A stretch of DNA of 60,000 bases, taken from the NCBI GenBank assembly GCA_030704615.1, contig CM060731.1, forward strand, positions 43,340,001 to 43,400,000. The letters run 5' to 3'. The notes under the pieces are model-generated. The model was not told where the DNA came from, searched no databases, and saw nothing but the letters and a program-made list of their open reading frames with translations. Source of the DNA: Takakia lepidozioides. Its lineage: Eukaryota; Streptophyta; Takakiopsida; Takakiales; Takakiaceae. A program made the position numbers and the translations under genes. Numbering within the stretch: the stretch's first letter is position 1; each line of letters begins with the position of its first letter. Below, in pieces: positions 44,460-54,588 of the stretch.

Positions 44460-46020
44460 TAACTATGTATGTCTCTACGATGTAGGCTCTTGAAATATCG
44501 CGAAACTGTTTGGGACCTACGATTTCTAGGGTAAATGTTGCTAGTGAACGTGTGCAAATGTGTGCAGATTAAGCCATTATGTGTGCGTGCTATGGCATGA
44601 ATGTGAAGCGAGTATGAGTGTCGTGGTGGGCTATGGCGTGAAGATGACGGTGATGTGCCCATGTAGAACCTTAGTAATGAATTTCGGGGGCAGATGGATG
44701 TATTTATATGGATGCAAGATGATAGATTTGGATGTGGTTATGAATATTGGATGTAGTTTGATGACGAATGTTGGGTAGTGTGTTGTAGTGACTAGGATTG
44801 ACATAATTACATATAAAAATCTATCTTTTTAATTTATGAGTTACGGTTTGGTAGTTGGTACATTACACAATACTCACGAAGTCTTGCATTCAAGATTGCG
44901 CAATGGGCGAGTGGGAACAGGGCCTTAGGCAAAGGGTAAAGCTTTTAGGCTAAACCCGAAATCCAAATTTTATTCTATAAATAATGTAAAGCATTGAGTG
45001 CTCAGGTGGAGCCTCGCAACCAGGTTGTGGTGGGAGCTCCGGATGCAGGGACGTTAGATCGTGATGGTGCGGAGTCTACAAATACAGTTAATGTCTTACT
45101 ATTCCTTATGATGGCACACAAAAATCAGATTCAATCGTAAATGCACATTTTCCAAATACACGCCAACGTTGAATACAACAACTGTAGCCGAAGTTTTATT
45201 CATGGAGGATAACAATGTAAAAATATTATAGGATCCGAAATTTTTTATTACAGGGTGAAAGCAGGGCTGAGGTGACTACATTTGTATGTGACATCACATT
45301 TTTCACATGACATAATTTGATTCAATTATACCTCAGAAACAATTTTTGTTTTACAATGATGAAATGGGACTCACTCTTCTGTTTCCAACTACTACAAGCT
45401 CTAATCTTTAAATTCTGACCAAGAAATGAAGTTGATTTGAGTATTGGACGTTAGAAAATTGCATATGACAGTGTCACAGTCCATAAAAAAACTATAGAAA
45501 AAAAAAATGATAGTTGGGACTTATATTAGTATTGCACTACTCTTAAAGATACTATAGTCCTATGGAAAATATCAAAAAATAAAATTTATTAGTTTTATAT
45601 ATTATTGTGAGTGTTGCAAAACTGAGTTTTGGCAAAATATATATGAATGCATGGAAACAAAGTAAAACAATAAATTTGCTTCACTAAAAGGTACATTTCA
45701 TATAGATAAGAGTAGCCTGAATACCACTAGCCTAATGCCGCACCGGACAACCATTGCGACAAGGGATGCTGCACAACAACCTCCTCTTTTGCTGGTGCAT
45801 TTCCTTCCATTCCTACATCCCTGTAAAGCCCCATAATTGCTTAGCCTGGAAAATAGCCCGTTTCATCCAAAACGGCGATACACATCCATAGTATATTTTT
45901 TTGGCGTATGAAGCCGTTAAGCCGTTACAATGATATCTAGGTTAGGGTTAGTTTTTGCCGGTGGCTCGATCCTGGCCCTTCATCAGATCTAGGGCTACAA
46001 GGCAGCGCCGTGGGCTTTGG
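44460..46020. other. No gene supported
   Basis: AT-rich sequence with only short open frames; nothing recognised. Confidence 0.5.
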
Positions 46021-47119
46021 CCTGTGATGCCTCGCCACACGGCGGGCCACTACGGCTAGGGCTTTTGTATAAAGACAGCACCCTGACACAGGGTCAGGGC
46101 GGGTGTTAGTGTATATGTGACTTTTGGTGTACAAGCTTTGGATGAGAGCTGCTTAGTGCCTGATTCGTGTGTTTGATCCTCCTCTCGCGCGTTGCTTGCT
46201 CTTTCCGCTCGCCCCTTTGTTGTGCAACCTTGCTTCTTGAGAGGAAAGGAGTATATGCTTCAGGCTTGTTTTATGGTGGAGACGCCAGGTACTATAGGCG
46301 TTGATGGATCCTGCCCGCACTGTCAGGATCAGTTAGGTCTTTTCGCGGGATCTGCTCTACATCCTGCTGCCTAAGTGGTTCGCTAATGTGTGTTATCAAT
46401 GGCGGCTCCTCGCTTTGCCATATTTTCTCCTGCTGCTGCGATTTTACCGTCTCACGATGTGCGTTGGGGTGTGATTGCAGGGGATGGCTGCCGTTCGTGA
46501 CTTGTCTTGTGTAGCTCACAGAGAGGGGGAGAGCCTATTTCTTCAGATTAGCGTGGCACTTGCTGTTGAAGCTAATCCTAGTGTAGAGGCTGACCCTGCT
46601 GCCGCTTCTCATTCTGTTGGTGTTGTTATTGTTGCTCCTCCCGTTGTTTCTCACCCTGCTGACATTCTTGCCGTTGCTGACACTACCAACGGCGCGCAGC
46701 TTGGCAGTGTTGCCTTGCCAGCGTCGCCACTTCCTGAGACTGCTGCTTGCATTCTAGCCCTTGTGGTTTCATTGGGTTCTCCTGGTGGTATTGATTATGA
46801 CAATCTAGGGGAGGTAGATGGTCGCCAAGGTTTGAGAAGTCTGACAGCTCTCTAGATAACCCGGAATACTATAATTTTGACAACTTTCTGGATTCAGGCC
46901 CTGAATATTTCGAAAGTAGGCAGCAAGCAGCAGAGTTAGAGAGAGATATTGAGTTGTCGCAGGAAATAGATGATCTGTTGTGTGAGATATGTGACGAAGA
47001 TCAGCTTTGGTTTGAGCGTGTAGAGAGAGCTGTCGTAGGTGATCTTGCTGCACTAACTAGTCATCACGAGGCCCTGTTCATGCGACCTTTGCTTGAGCCT
47101 GGTACGGTGGTATCAGAGC
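46020..47119 (+). mobile_element. Possible LTR and primer-binding site of another retroelement
   Basis: TGGTATCAGAGC at 47108-47119 exactly matches the primer-binding site complementary to plant initiator-Met tRNA. About 1 kb upstream lies a TATA-like GTATAAAGAC (about 46072) in a GC-rich promoter-like context. Frames between (46475-46855, 46954-47181) include acidic, protein-like stretches (LERDIELSQEIDDLLCEICD), so part of it may instead be coding. LTR borders are not fixed and no internal region follows; probably a remnant. Confidence 0.35.
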
Positions 47120-47914
47120 CAGACAGCTTGCTAAATGCGAATTTGAGCTACGCAACGAAGAGCGTCTACCGTCCAGGATGATCAAGTCGCATTTTTTGCA
47201 CCATCGTGAATTGACCTGGTTGGAAGTTGGCTTGTATTTACCTCTTTCTGGTGTTCGAAGTGCGGAGCTTCATCATGGCCCTGGTGTGCTAGGGCGAAGT
47301 TGGTTGTCATTAATGTTACAAGGCACGGGGGCTTTGATCTTGAGGGCACTGCGGTTTCAGCTCCGGCCCTGCGCCTTGGCACCTACTTATTCACAGTTAA
47401 TTGTTGTTCTGTGGGGTGGGGCCTTGATAGTGTAGTTGTCTGATCTAGTGGTCTTGGGTGTGGGTACTACCTTTGCTTCACAGCGAGTGGTTCGCCCGAG
47501 TGCGTTTGAGAGATTGAGTTGACTGTTCAAACTCGACTATGCTTTCGCGCACCTGGAGAGAGGGTGACACCACCCGCGTTGGTTTTTGGCTCAAAGGAGC
47601 TGACGGTTGGGAGTGGCTGGCGTTGGGGATCTACGAGTTACAGTCACACAAGGTGCTGAGGGTGGTGTATTGTTCCACTTGGGTTCCAGAAGACAGCTCG
47701 CCAAGTGCTCGGCCCACGCTCCATATCCCTGCTGCTTAAAGGTTATGCCTCCAATCCAACCTCGTTTCTTGTATGCTAGGTGATTCTAGAACTACTTGGT
47801 TGAGATCCGGAAGACAGAGGTCCATGAATAATTCAGGAGAGCCGCTGGCCGAAAATGTAGTAGAAGTGAATGAGGGATCGGACAACCTGCAGGCAGGTAA
47901 TTTCATGGTGAATG
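47120..47914. other. No gene supported
   Basis: Short plus-strand frames (for example 47539-47739, RTWREGDTTRVGFWLKGAD) without recognisable domains. Ends where the reverse-transcriptase fragment of element 3 begins. Confidence 0.4.
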
Positions 47915-49263
47915 ATTGATATCATCGACATAAATCAAAGCCCACTCCCAGCGAAGATTGCCCAAGACAATGTCCATGAGGCGTTGGAAAGTAGAGGTGG
48001 CATTGCACAAACCAAAAGGCATGGTCTCATATTAGTATTTGCCCATGCGACACACAAAGGAGATCTTTTCCTTGGCAGCTTCAGTAAGAGGGACTTGCCA
48101 AAAGCCAAACGCAAGATCAAGAGAGGAAAAAATTGTAGCACCATGCAATTGATCCAAGGTCTCATTAATCTTGGGTAGTGGGTATGCATCCTTTTTGGTG
48201 ATGTCATTCAGCTTTCTGAAGTCAACACAGAAATGGGTGGTGTCATCTTTCTTACCAACCAAGACAATTGGACTGGCCCAAGGAGAAACTGAAGGCTTAA
48301 TCACGCCAGCATCAAGCATTTTCTGGACTTCTTCTTGGATTACAACACGTTCTTTGACACTCTCTTGGTAAGCAAATTGATTAATAGGAGCCCCTTCAGT
48401 GACAATGTCATGTTGAAGAATAGAAGTGCGCCCTAAATCAGTGGATCCCAAACTGAAAACAACTAGATTCTTTGCAATAAGCATTTCCACTTTCCTCCTT
48501 TATCCTGAGGAGAGAGTTGTGCCCAACTTGATTTCAGAAAGACTTTGGTGAGGGCCGTCTTACCTTCTGGGCTGAGATCAGAGACAGGTGGTGGTGCAAC
48601 TGCAGCAAAAGTAGCAACCTCATCTAAGGGGCCATGTTGGATGCCAATGGCCTCAAGTCCAAAGCCAGCTTGCACCTCTTGAATTTCAGCAATGGGTAGA
48701 GCAGTGATGCGAGCCAGAACCTGCCCCTTTTTAATAGTCACAGGGAAGCGCTCGGGATTAGCAATCAGGATCTTGACTTCTTATCTATATCCTCTATCTA
48801 GAACACCAGTGTCCACCAAGCAATGCTTAAGGGCAGTCAATCTCCTCCATCCTTCAACTTCTAGGAAATGAGCAGCTGGACACAAGAAGGCCAGACCAGA
48901 CTTGACCACCTTCTGGGTCAATGCAGGGATGGTGATGTTGAGAGGTGCACGAACTAGAGTAGAATTCTTTGGAATAGCTATGGGCACCCCTGTCCTATCC
49001 CTAGCACCAAGAACATGCCACTGATATAAGACTTGAAGATCAGGCTGAAACTTGTAGAAATCATTCCAAAGGTTGGAGCGAGAGTTCTGTTGTACCTCCT
49101 TTACCAGGGCCTGGACTCTGGACAAATTGGCTGTAGCAGACCCAGCCTTGATCTTCACTGCTTTCAAGGGAACCACTACTTCATGCCCTTCTCTATTGTT
49201 AAAGCAAAGGGAGTAGTCTGCTAAGCTGATGGTGGCACCAGCTCCAATCATCCAGTCATGGCC
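47915..49263 (-). mobile_element. Gypsy element 3 fragment: protease/dUTPase-like plus reverse transcriptase
   Basis: A different Gypsy lineage, cut upstream by the 3' LTR of element 2 and ending just after the RT active site. From the LTR edge it reads HDWMIGAGATISLADYSL, VRAPLNITIPALTQKVVK SGLAF, VDTGVLDRGYR, then a TAA, EVKILIANPERFPVTIKKG (to about 48463). After a shift follows RT: WASPIVLVGKK, FCVDFRKLNDITKKDAYPLP, IFSSLDLAFGFWQVPL, an in-frame TAA after RMGKY, MPFGLCNATSTFQRLMDIVL and YVDDI at about 47920. At least two stops and one shift make it dead. Confidence 0.85.
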
Positions 49264-50328
49264 TGTCGCGCGGCTTTTACTCACCCATCCCTTCGCTATC
49301 CGAGGCGGAAACTCCAAGATAGAAGAGTTGGAAATCTCTAAGTACTCAGCCCGCGCAGAACAATCAGTCATGACCTACAGCTAGTGTATCATGGGGGTGT
49401 TTCCTATTTGTTTCCCTTTTCGCATTCATCTTTGGCTACCTTACCATTGATAATTACGTATTAGTTTCCTTCACTCCTCCATTCAATCCACAGCTTCACT
49501 CAGATCTCTCTACACAGTGTGATTGTATCGTATAAATATCAGATTATGATTTATCAGGTATCAGGCCGAAGCCATTGTATCTCTATTCTCCTCTACAATA
49601 TCCCTACGGCTTTGCATCTAACAAGCATCTACTAATCCTCCTTCATCGTGCTCTCCGATCTCCGCTTCCGCCTGACTCCCAAGTCCTCCCCGAATAATCA
49701 TCCCATCATAATCCCCGTTCTTCCCTTTATCCTCCTATCCGCGGTTCTAACCGTTTCCCTCTCTAACCGTCGTATGTGAACTAACATGTTCCCTTCTCTG
49801 GTGTTGTTCCCCACAGTCGTTCCCTGTCCTACTCTTCGTTCCCTATTATCGTGACAGCTGTGTCAAGCGGTGACTGGCTGTGTTTGGCTGTGTCGGGCTG
49901 TGACTGGCTGTGTGGCTATGCCGGGCTGTGACTGGCTGTGTGGGCTGTGTCTGCTGTGACGACTGTGACGGGCTGTGTGGGCTGTGTGGGCTGTGACGAC
50001 TATGACGGGCTGTGTGGGCTGTGACGGCTGTGACGGGCTGTGTTGGCTGTGACGGCTGTGTGGGCTGTGTGGGCTGTGACGGCTGTGTCGGGCTGTGTTG
50101 GCTGTGACGGCTGTGTGGGCTGTGTGGGCTGTGTGGGCTGTGTGGGCTGTGTCGGCTGTGTGGGCTGTGACGGCTATGACGGCTGTGTGGGCTGTGTGGG
50201 TTGTGTAACCCCCTTCTACAGTGCTCTGCTGTCACCCCTAAGGTTCCTGTTTGTCTCAGTCTGTGCAAAAATTAAGGGTACCCTACAGATCCCGTATAAG
50301 TGTCTAAGTCCCCTACAGTCCTCTAACA
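49264..50328 (-). repeat. 3' LTR of element 2
   Basis: 1065 bp, TGTTAGAG (50328) to GCGACA (49264), directly preceded by a polypurine tract. Homologous to the element 1 LTR across its whole length; homology stops exactly at GCGACA, which fixes the border. Contains an expanded GGCTGTG minisatellite. Confidence 0.9.
49853..50207 (+). repeat. GGCTGTG minisatellite in LTR of element 2
   Basis: About 350 bp of tandem GGCTGTG cores separated by 2-4 variable bases (TGGGCTGTGTGGGCTGTG and GACGGCTGTGAC forms). About twice as long as the array in the element 1 LTR. Strong strand asymmetry: G and T on the plus strand, C and A on the LTR sense strand. Confidence 0.93.
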
Positions 50329-50347
50329 TTTTACCCCTTCCCCCCTC
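50329..50347 (-). promoter_or_regulatory. Polypurine tract of element 2
   Basis: GAGGGGGGAAGGGGTAAAA on the minus strand, immediately before the TGTTAG of the 3' LTR. This is the expected primer site for plus-strand DNA synthesis. Confidence 0.88.
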
Positions 50348-50368
50348 AAAAAGCCGTGTCCTCACGGT

Positions 50369-53300
50369 TTACTGTTTTCGAGTAGCAAACCTTTGTGAGT
50401 GATCACTTTGTTGACGTTGAGAGTTTCGTGGTGGGCTGTGTGTACGAGCCCGAGGTCTGTCTCTGGTTGATGGAGATGGTTGATTACTACCTGGATAAGT
50501 GAGGCCTTCTGGAGGCTGATATCGAGGTAATCTTTCCGGCAGAGGAGATCCCCTTTGTTTCTTCGCTTCCATCTGAATTGTATAGTCTTCTCCCATGTCA
50601 AAAGAATTTTGTGAAGAACCAGTTGTATCAGAATCGTCATCGCCTCTTAGGTGTTTTAATTTTCGAACTTTTTGTGGAATCATCTGGGGCATACAATGCT
50701 GTCCTACCATGTCTGGAAGTTTGCATTTTACAACCTGGTGCAACCGTTGAACAGCAAAATTGGTGTAGACTCTGAGCTCCTTGTCTGTCCAAATGAGTGG
50801 GGTACCAATTACTGGTGCCGCGTGCAAGTATTTCCATGCGATATGTCCCTTATAGAAAATGTCATCAAGTCCGAATTTCTGTGTTGACAAATTGTTGCAG
50901 GCTGCTTGAAACCATGAACGAATTTGAGAATCCTTCTGTATCATAACTTTTGGGTCATATAGGTACATATGAGGTGGCACCGAAGGTAATACCCAATGAT
51001 CTCCACTGGAGTAACTTTGAAAGCGTGCTTGCATCTTTTGTTGCTCAATGTGGTAACGTATCAGAAAACAAGCAGCGTAGTATAGCCCGCACCCCATGAC
51101 AATACTTGCTATCTCCTTGGTCTTGGTATAAATGAGTCCATGTACAACCTGGAAAGCAACCAATTCCCTCAACATTGTACCTGCCTCGTGCCAGTATTGT
51201 GCAAAGTGATGATCTTCAATATGTCGATTGTTTGGAAGAACTTTAGTCCTGGTTGCCACTGGCAGCCAAATACGCATGATTTGGTAGTAATGTGCGAATG
51301 ACTGCGGAGGACTAAATTCTTTCCAAGCCAAATCCAACATGAATGGAATTTGGTTGAAGGGCATAATCATAGCCCTACTGTACTCCCTGGCAGCTGGAGT
51401 TTTAGGTGGGTTAAAAGCTGCATTGCCCCATACCTCCGGCTGTGGTGGCTGTGGTGTGGTTGTAGTAACCACAGGTTCAGTTACTGGTACACTGACCTGT
51501 TGTGGTGGTGGTGGTAGTGGTTCCTGTACCATTGGCATCTCTTGCACCTCCTGTGAAGACTGAAAAGCCAGAGTTCTGGCTTTCAAATAAGAAGCCATTA
51601 GCTGTTCCCGAGGGATATAGACTCTTTGGTCGATGTTTGAAGTGAGGTCTTCCACTTGAGTCTGGAGTCCGTCTACATCCTCTTGTAACTCTGCTATCCT
51701 ACTATAGACATTGTCTATAGTAGTTGTGGCAATGTTCTGCACCTGCAGTCTAAGCTCATTCATCTCGCTTTGGGTGAGCTTCCGTGGGGCTTTGCCTTCT
51801 ACTGGCCCTTGTGCTAGCCAGACCTGCATAAGGCTGTTATCCACCAAGCTGCTTGTGGTTCCCCTGAGAGTTTGCTCCTCTCTTAGCTTATACAATTCCA
51901 ACTGCTGTTGTAAATCCTTCATGCGCTTCGCCTGTGGCTCAACCAATTGCGCATAGGCAACAAGTAGATTATTGGCTTCTTTCGAAGCCTTGTTACTGAT
52001 TGAGATTTCATTTCTATTGGCCACGATGTTTTGTTGCAACTCCACGATGTATTTCTCATTCTCAGCTTCCATCTGCCTGTATTGCTTGAGAGTATCTTCA
52101 TTGCGACAGATTGTATTCTTCATATCGACAATGAGCTTCATGTGCTCCGCATTCTCTTCTTCTGCCTTCGTACATTTTTCCGCTTGACTGTTTATTTCTT
52201 TTGTTGATTGGTCAAGCATAGTTGTAATTGTAGCGCATTGTATTGCCATCCTGTTATGCACTCTTTGCAACTCCGTATGTAGTGCATTCAGTTCTTGCAA
52301 CTTGCTTTCATGCTGCACCTGCATTTGGTATAGCTGTTGCTTATGTGCTTCGTGCAACTGGTCTTGCGCGAGGCCTGCCTCAATCAATTGTTGCTTGGCT
52401 AATTGCAAAGCCATTTCTGTATTGGCCAAGTCCTGCTTCATCTTGAGAGTGACCTCTTCATCGACCTTGTTTGCACACTCAGTGGCAAGTCGAGCCTCAA
52501 ACTCCTTCCTGAGTTCTTCTTTCAAGGCTGTCAATTGGGTAATTGGAACATGGGTTTTGACATAAGTCCCCAACAAATTAAGTGTCCTGCCTATGGAACT
52601 CATCAGCATTTCCTGTTGAGGGTCATCATGGTGAGGTTGCTGCTGTTCCTCCCGATCTTCAACAGTATGATGTCTCACTAACCATTCAGACCATTGTCCC
52701 ACCGGATTTTCTTCCTGAACTACTTCATTCATGACCGGTGCTACAGTGTCATGGCCTTCTGTCTGTGGTACCTCCAACACAGGTGTGTGCATTATATGCA
52801 CCTCAGGATTTCCTTTGGGCAACTGTTGCACCTCTGGGATTTCTGTCTCCTTTACCAGACCAGAATATTCATAGAGAAGGTCCCCTTTCTCTATTTCTGC
52901 CACTATCTGCTCTGTAGTTGGAATCTCTATCCCTTCACTTTCCAAATCAATTATTTCGGTTTGAGCTGCATGGATAACTTGTGACCTTGTGACAAGTCGT
53001 TCAAGTGGCTGTGTTGGTTGTGATGCAGAAGTAACTTCTTCCTCCCTCTCTGAAGGTCCTGCTTCCAGTAATAACATTCTTTTGTGCTGCTGTGCCCCTT
53101 CCTGGTTATGAGCTTGGGAAACATTATCATGCGGAATCCGTGAAGCCAGTGGATCCGCCACTACAGTCTTTCCCCTTCTCTGCCTCTTAGTCTCTGGTTG
53201 TGCTGCTAGTCCACCCTCACTGTGTGAAGAGCCTTGCTCTTCCATTGCAGTTGTTTCTGGCTCAAACACTCCCATTTCCTTCCTTTCTTGTGCATTAAGT

Positions 53301-54583
53301 ATGCCCGAACTAAGGATTATTTGAGCAATGATTGGGCCAGACACTATGATAGGAGATTTTGCGGTAGTACTTTGTAATCTTTTCATCTCCTCTACCAGTG
53401 CGTTGTACATTATGTCCGCCCATAGTACCTCTTGTCCCTTCAAGCCTTTGAGGATTTCCTCTGTGAAGGATTTGCTCAAATATTGTTGGTTCTGTTTCAG
53501 GGCAATCAGAACGTTCAATACTTGGCTTATGTCTTTTAACCCTGGGTACACAGCTTTGGTACAAGCATAACCCTGAGTTTTAAAGAAACTCCCTTCTTGG
53601 AATAAATCCCCTATTTGCAGTCTTTCCCTGTGTTCTTCCACATACACATGACCTGCTGGCAATTGAAACAATTGCTGGAGGTATAGGGGAGTAATCATTA
53701 ATTCAACTCCCTTCACCGTTGTTGTTCCTGTCTTTGGCTCAAAGTTCTGCAAAAATTGTAACATGTACTGTCTATGGTGTAGTGTCCAATCCTTGCTTTG
53801 CAATCCTTCCAATCTCAGCTCCTTCAGTATCTTTGTCGCCTGTGGGGTAGCCATCGTTTGTTTCTGCAGAATGGTGGTGCTCTTCACCCTGATTTCCTCC
53901 ATTCCTCTCACTCTCTTCATCTTAGACTCACCGAACTGCTTTGGCTGTAACAACTGCAGGAGTGCCTGTAGTGCACAAAGCAGAAACGTATGGTTGCCGC
54001 AGAAAGCTATGGGTAACCTCTTGTAAGCCTGCGGGGCTTGCAAGCATTGTTCAAGAGAAAAGCTCTGCTCTTTCGTTTCGTGTCTCTGCCACTGCGTAAG
54101 TAATATTGCGAGCGTAATGTCTGTTAGTTCCTCCATAGTTTCCAAGTTATAGCATTTATGGCCTGTCCTGTCGAGACGCCCGTTACTCTGAACGACGCCG
54201 CCTCTTGCGCTCAATTTCCCTCCATTTTCTTGATCATTTTTCTGGTTTTCTATTGGCTGTGGCCGCTGTGACTGGATTTTAACTTTTATCTTCTTTAGTG
54301 GACTTTCCCTGTTGGATAGTCCACTAGGATCACACATGCGACATGAATTCGGCTTTTCTGTACTTGCCGTTCGTTCTGTTTCCCTTTTTCCGTAATCATT
54401 AATGGGTCCGCCTTTCATCCCTTTTGACGGCCGTTCTTGTCCTCTTTCTTTTTGACACCTGTCCTTGCACTTCATTCTCTGCTGTGTGTCGCACCCTGAC
54501 CTCCACGTGTCTATTTTTAAATTAATTTCCGTTTCTTCTTCCTTCAGCCATTTTACTGAAGTTTTTATGTGTCCACTTGTCAC
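50369..54583 (-). CDS. Element 2 third ORF (1404 codons, envelope position), function unknown
   Basis: An uninterrupted frame between pol and the polypurine tract. The N-terminus is basic and polar. Residues about 140-480 look globular (ILLTQWQRHETKEQSFSL, PLYLQQLFQLPAGHVYVE, LNVLIALKQNQQYL) and vaguely resemble the plant-mobile/Athila ORF type. Then come an acidic linker, a long coiled coil (about 680-905: EELRKEFEARL, LQLAKQQLIEAGLAQDQL, QQQLELYKLREEQ), a Pro-rich hinge (about 1014-1050) and a Trp/Tyr/His-rich C-terminal domain (about 1060-1310) with one hydrophobic stretch (IASIVMGCGLYYAACFLI, about 1157-1174). A Ser/Arg/Pro tail ends RFATRKQ. No signal peptide is evident, so a classic envelope glycoprotein is not supported. 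It begins at GTG five bases after the pol stop; the first ATG is about residue 36. Splicing, reinitiation or frameshifting may express it. Confidence 0.8.
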   Translation of the reverse strand: MTSGHIKTSVKWLKEEETEINLKIDTWRSGCDTQQRMKCKDRCQKERGQERPSKGMKGGPINDYGKRETERTASTEKPNSCRMCDPSGLSNRESPLKKIKVKIQSQRPQPIENQKNDQENGGKLSARGGVVQSNGRLDRTGHKCYNLETMEELTDITLAILLTQWQRHETKEQSFSLEQCLQAPQAYKRLPIAFCGNHTFLLCALQALLQLLQPKQFGESKMKRVRGMEEIRVKSTTILQKQTMATPQATKILKELRLEGLQSKDWTLHHRQYMLQFLQNFEPKTGTTTVKGVELMITPLYLQQLFQLPAGHVYVEEHRERLQIGDLFQEGSFFKTQGYACTKAVYPGLKDISQVLNVLIALKQNQQYLSKSFTEEILKGLKGQEVLWADIMYNALVEEMKRLQSTTAKSPIIVSGPIIAQIILSSGILNAQERKEMGVFEPETTAMEEQGSSHSEGGLAAQPETKRQRRGKTVVADPLASRIPHDNVSQAHNQEGAQQHKRMLLLEAGPSEREEEVTSASQPTQPLERLVTRSQVIHAAQTEIIDLESEGIEIPTTEQIVAEIEKGDLLYEYSGLVKETEIPEVQQLPKGNPEVHIMHTPVLEVPQTEGHDTVAPVMNEVVQEENPVGQWSEWLVRHHTVEDREEQQQPHHDDPQQEMLMSSIGRTLNLLGTYVKTHVPITQLTALKEELRKEFEARLATECANKVDEEVTLKMKQDLANTEMALQLAKQQLIEAGLAQDQLHEAHKQQLYQMQVQHESKLQELNALHTELQRVHNRMAIQCATITTMLDQSTKEINSQAEKCTKAEEENAEHMKLIVDMKNTICRNEDTLKQYRQMEAENEKYIVELQQNIVANRNEISISNKASKEANNLLVAYAQLVEPQAKRMKDLQQQLELYKLREEQTLRGTTSSLVDNSLMQVWLAQGPVEGKAPRKLTQSEMNELRLQVQNIATTTIDNVYSRIAELQEDVDGLQTQVEDLTSNIDQRVYIPREQLMASYLKARTLAFQSSQEVQEMPMVQEPLPPPPQQVSVPVTEPVVTTTTPQPPQPEVWGNAAFNPPKTPAAREYSRAMIMPFNQIPFMLDLAWKEFSPPQSFAHYYQIMRIWLPVATRTKVLPNNRHIEDHHFAQYWHEAGTMLRELVAFQVVHGLIYTKTKEIASIVMGCGLYYAACFLIRYHIEQQKMQARFQSYSSGDHWVLPSVPPHMYLYDPKVMIQKDSQIRSWFQAACNNLSTQKFGLDDIFYKGHIAWKYLHAAPVIGTPLIWTDKELRVYTNFAVQRLHQVVKCKLPDMVGQHCMPQMIPQKVRKLKHLRGDDDSDTTGSSQNSFDMGEDYTIQMEAKKQRGSPLPERLPRYQPPEGLTYPGSNQPSPSTRDRPRARTHSPPRNSQRQQSDHSQRFATRKQ

Positions 54584-54588
54584 TGATT

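Noticed and set aside
48781-49371. Single open frame of 196 codons joining MTDCSARAEYLEI to a protease-like region
   Set aside because: The first part is LTR sequence of element 2 and the rest is element 3; the fusion is an accident of nested insertion.
50369-54583. Classic retroviral envelope glycoprotein
   Set aside because: No signal peptide, no clear cleavage site and only one moderate hydrophobic stretch that is not near the C-terminus; position alone is not enough.
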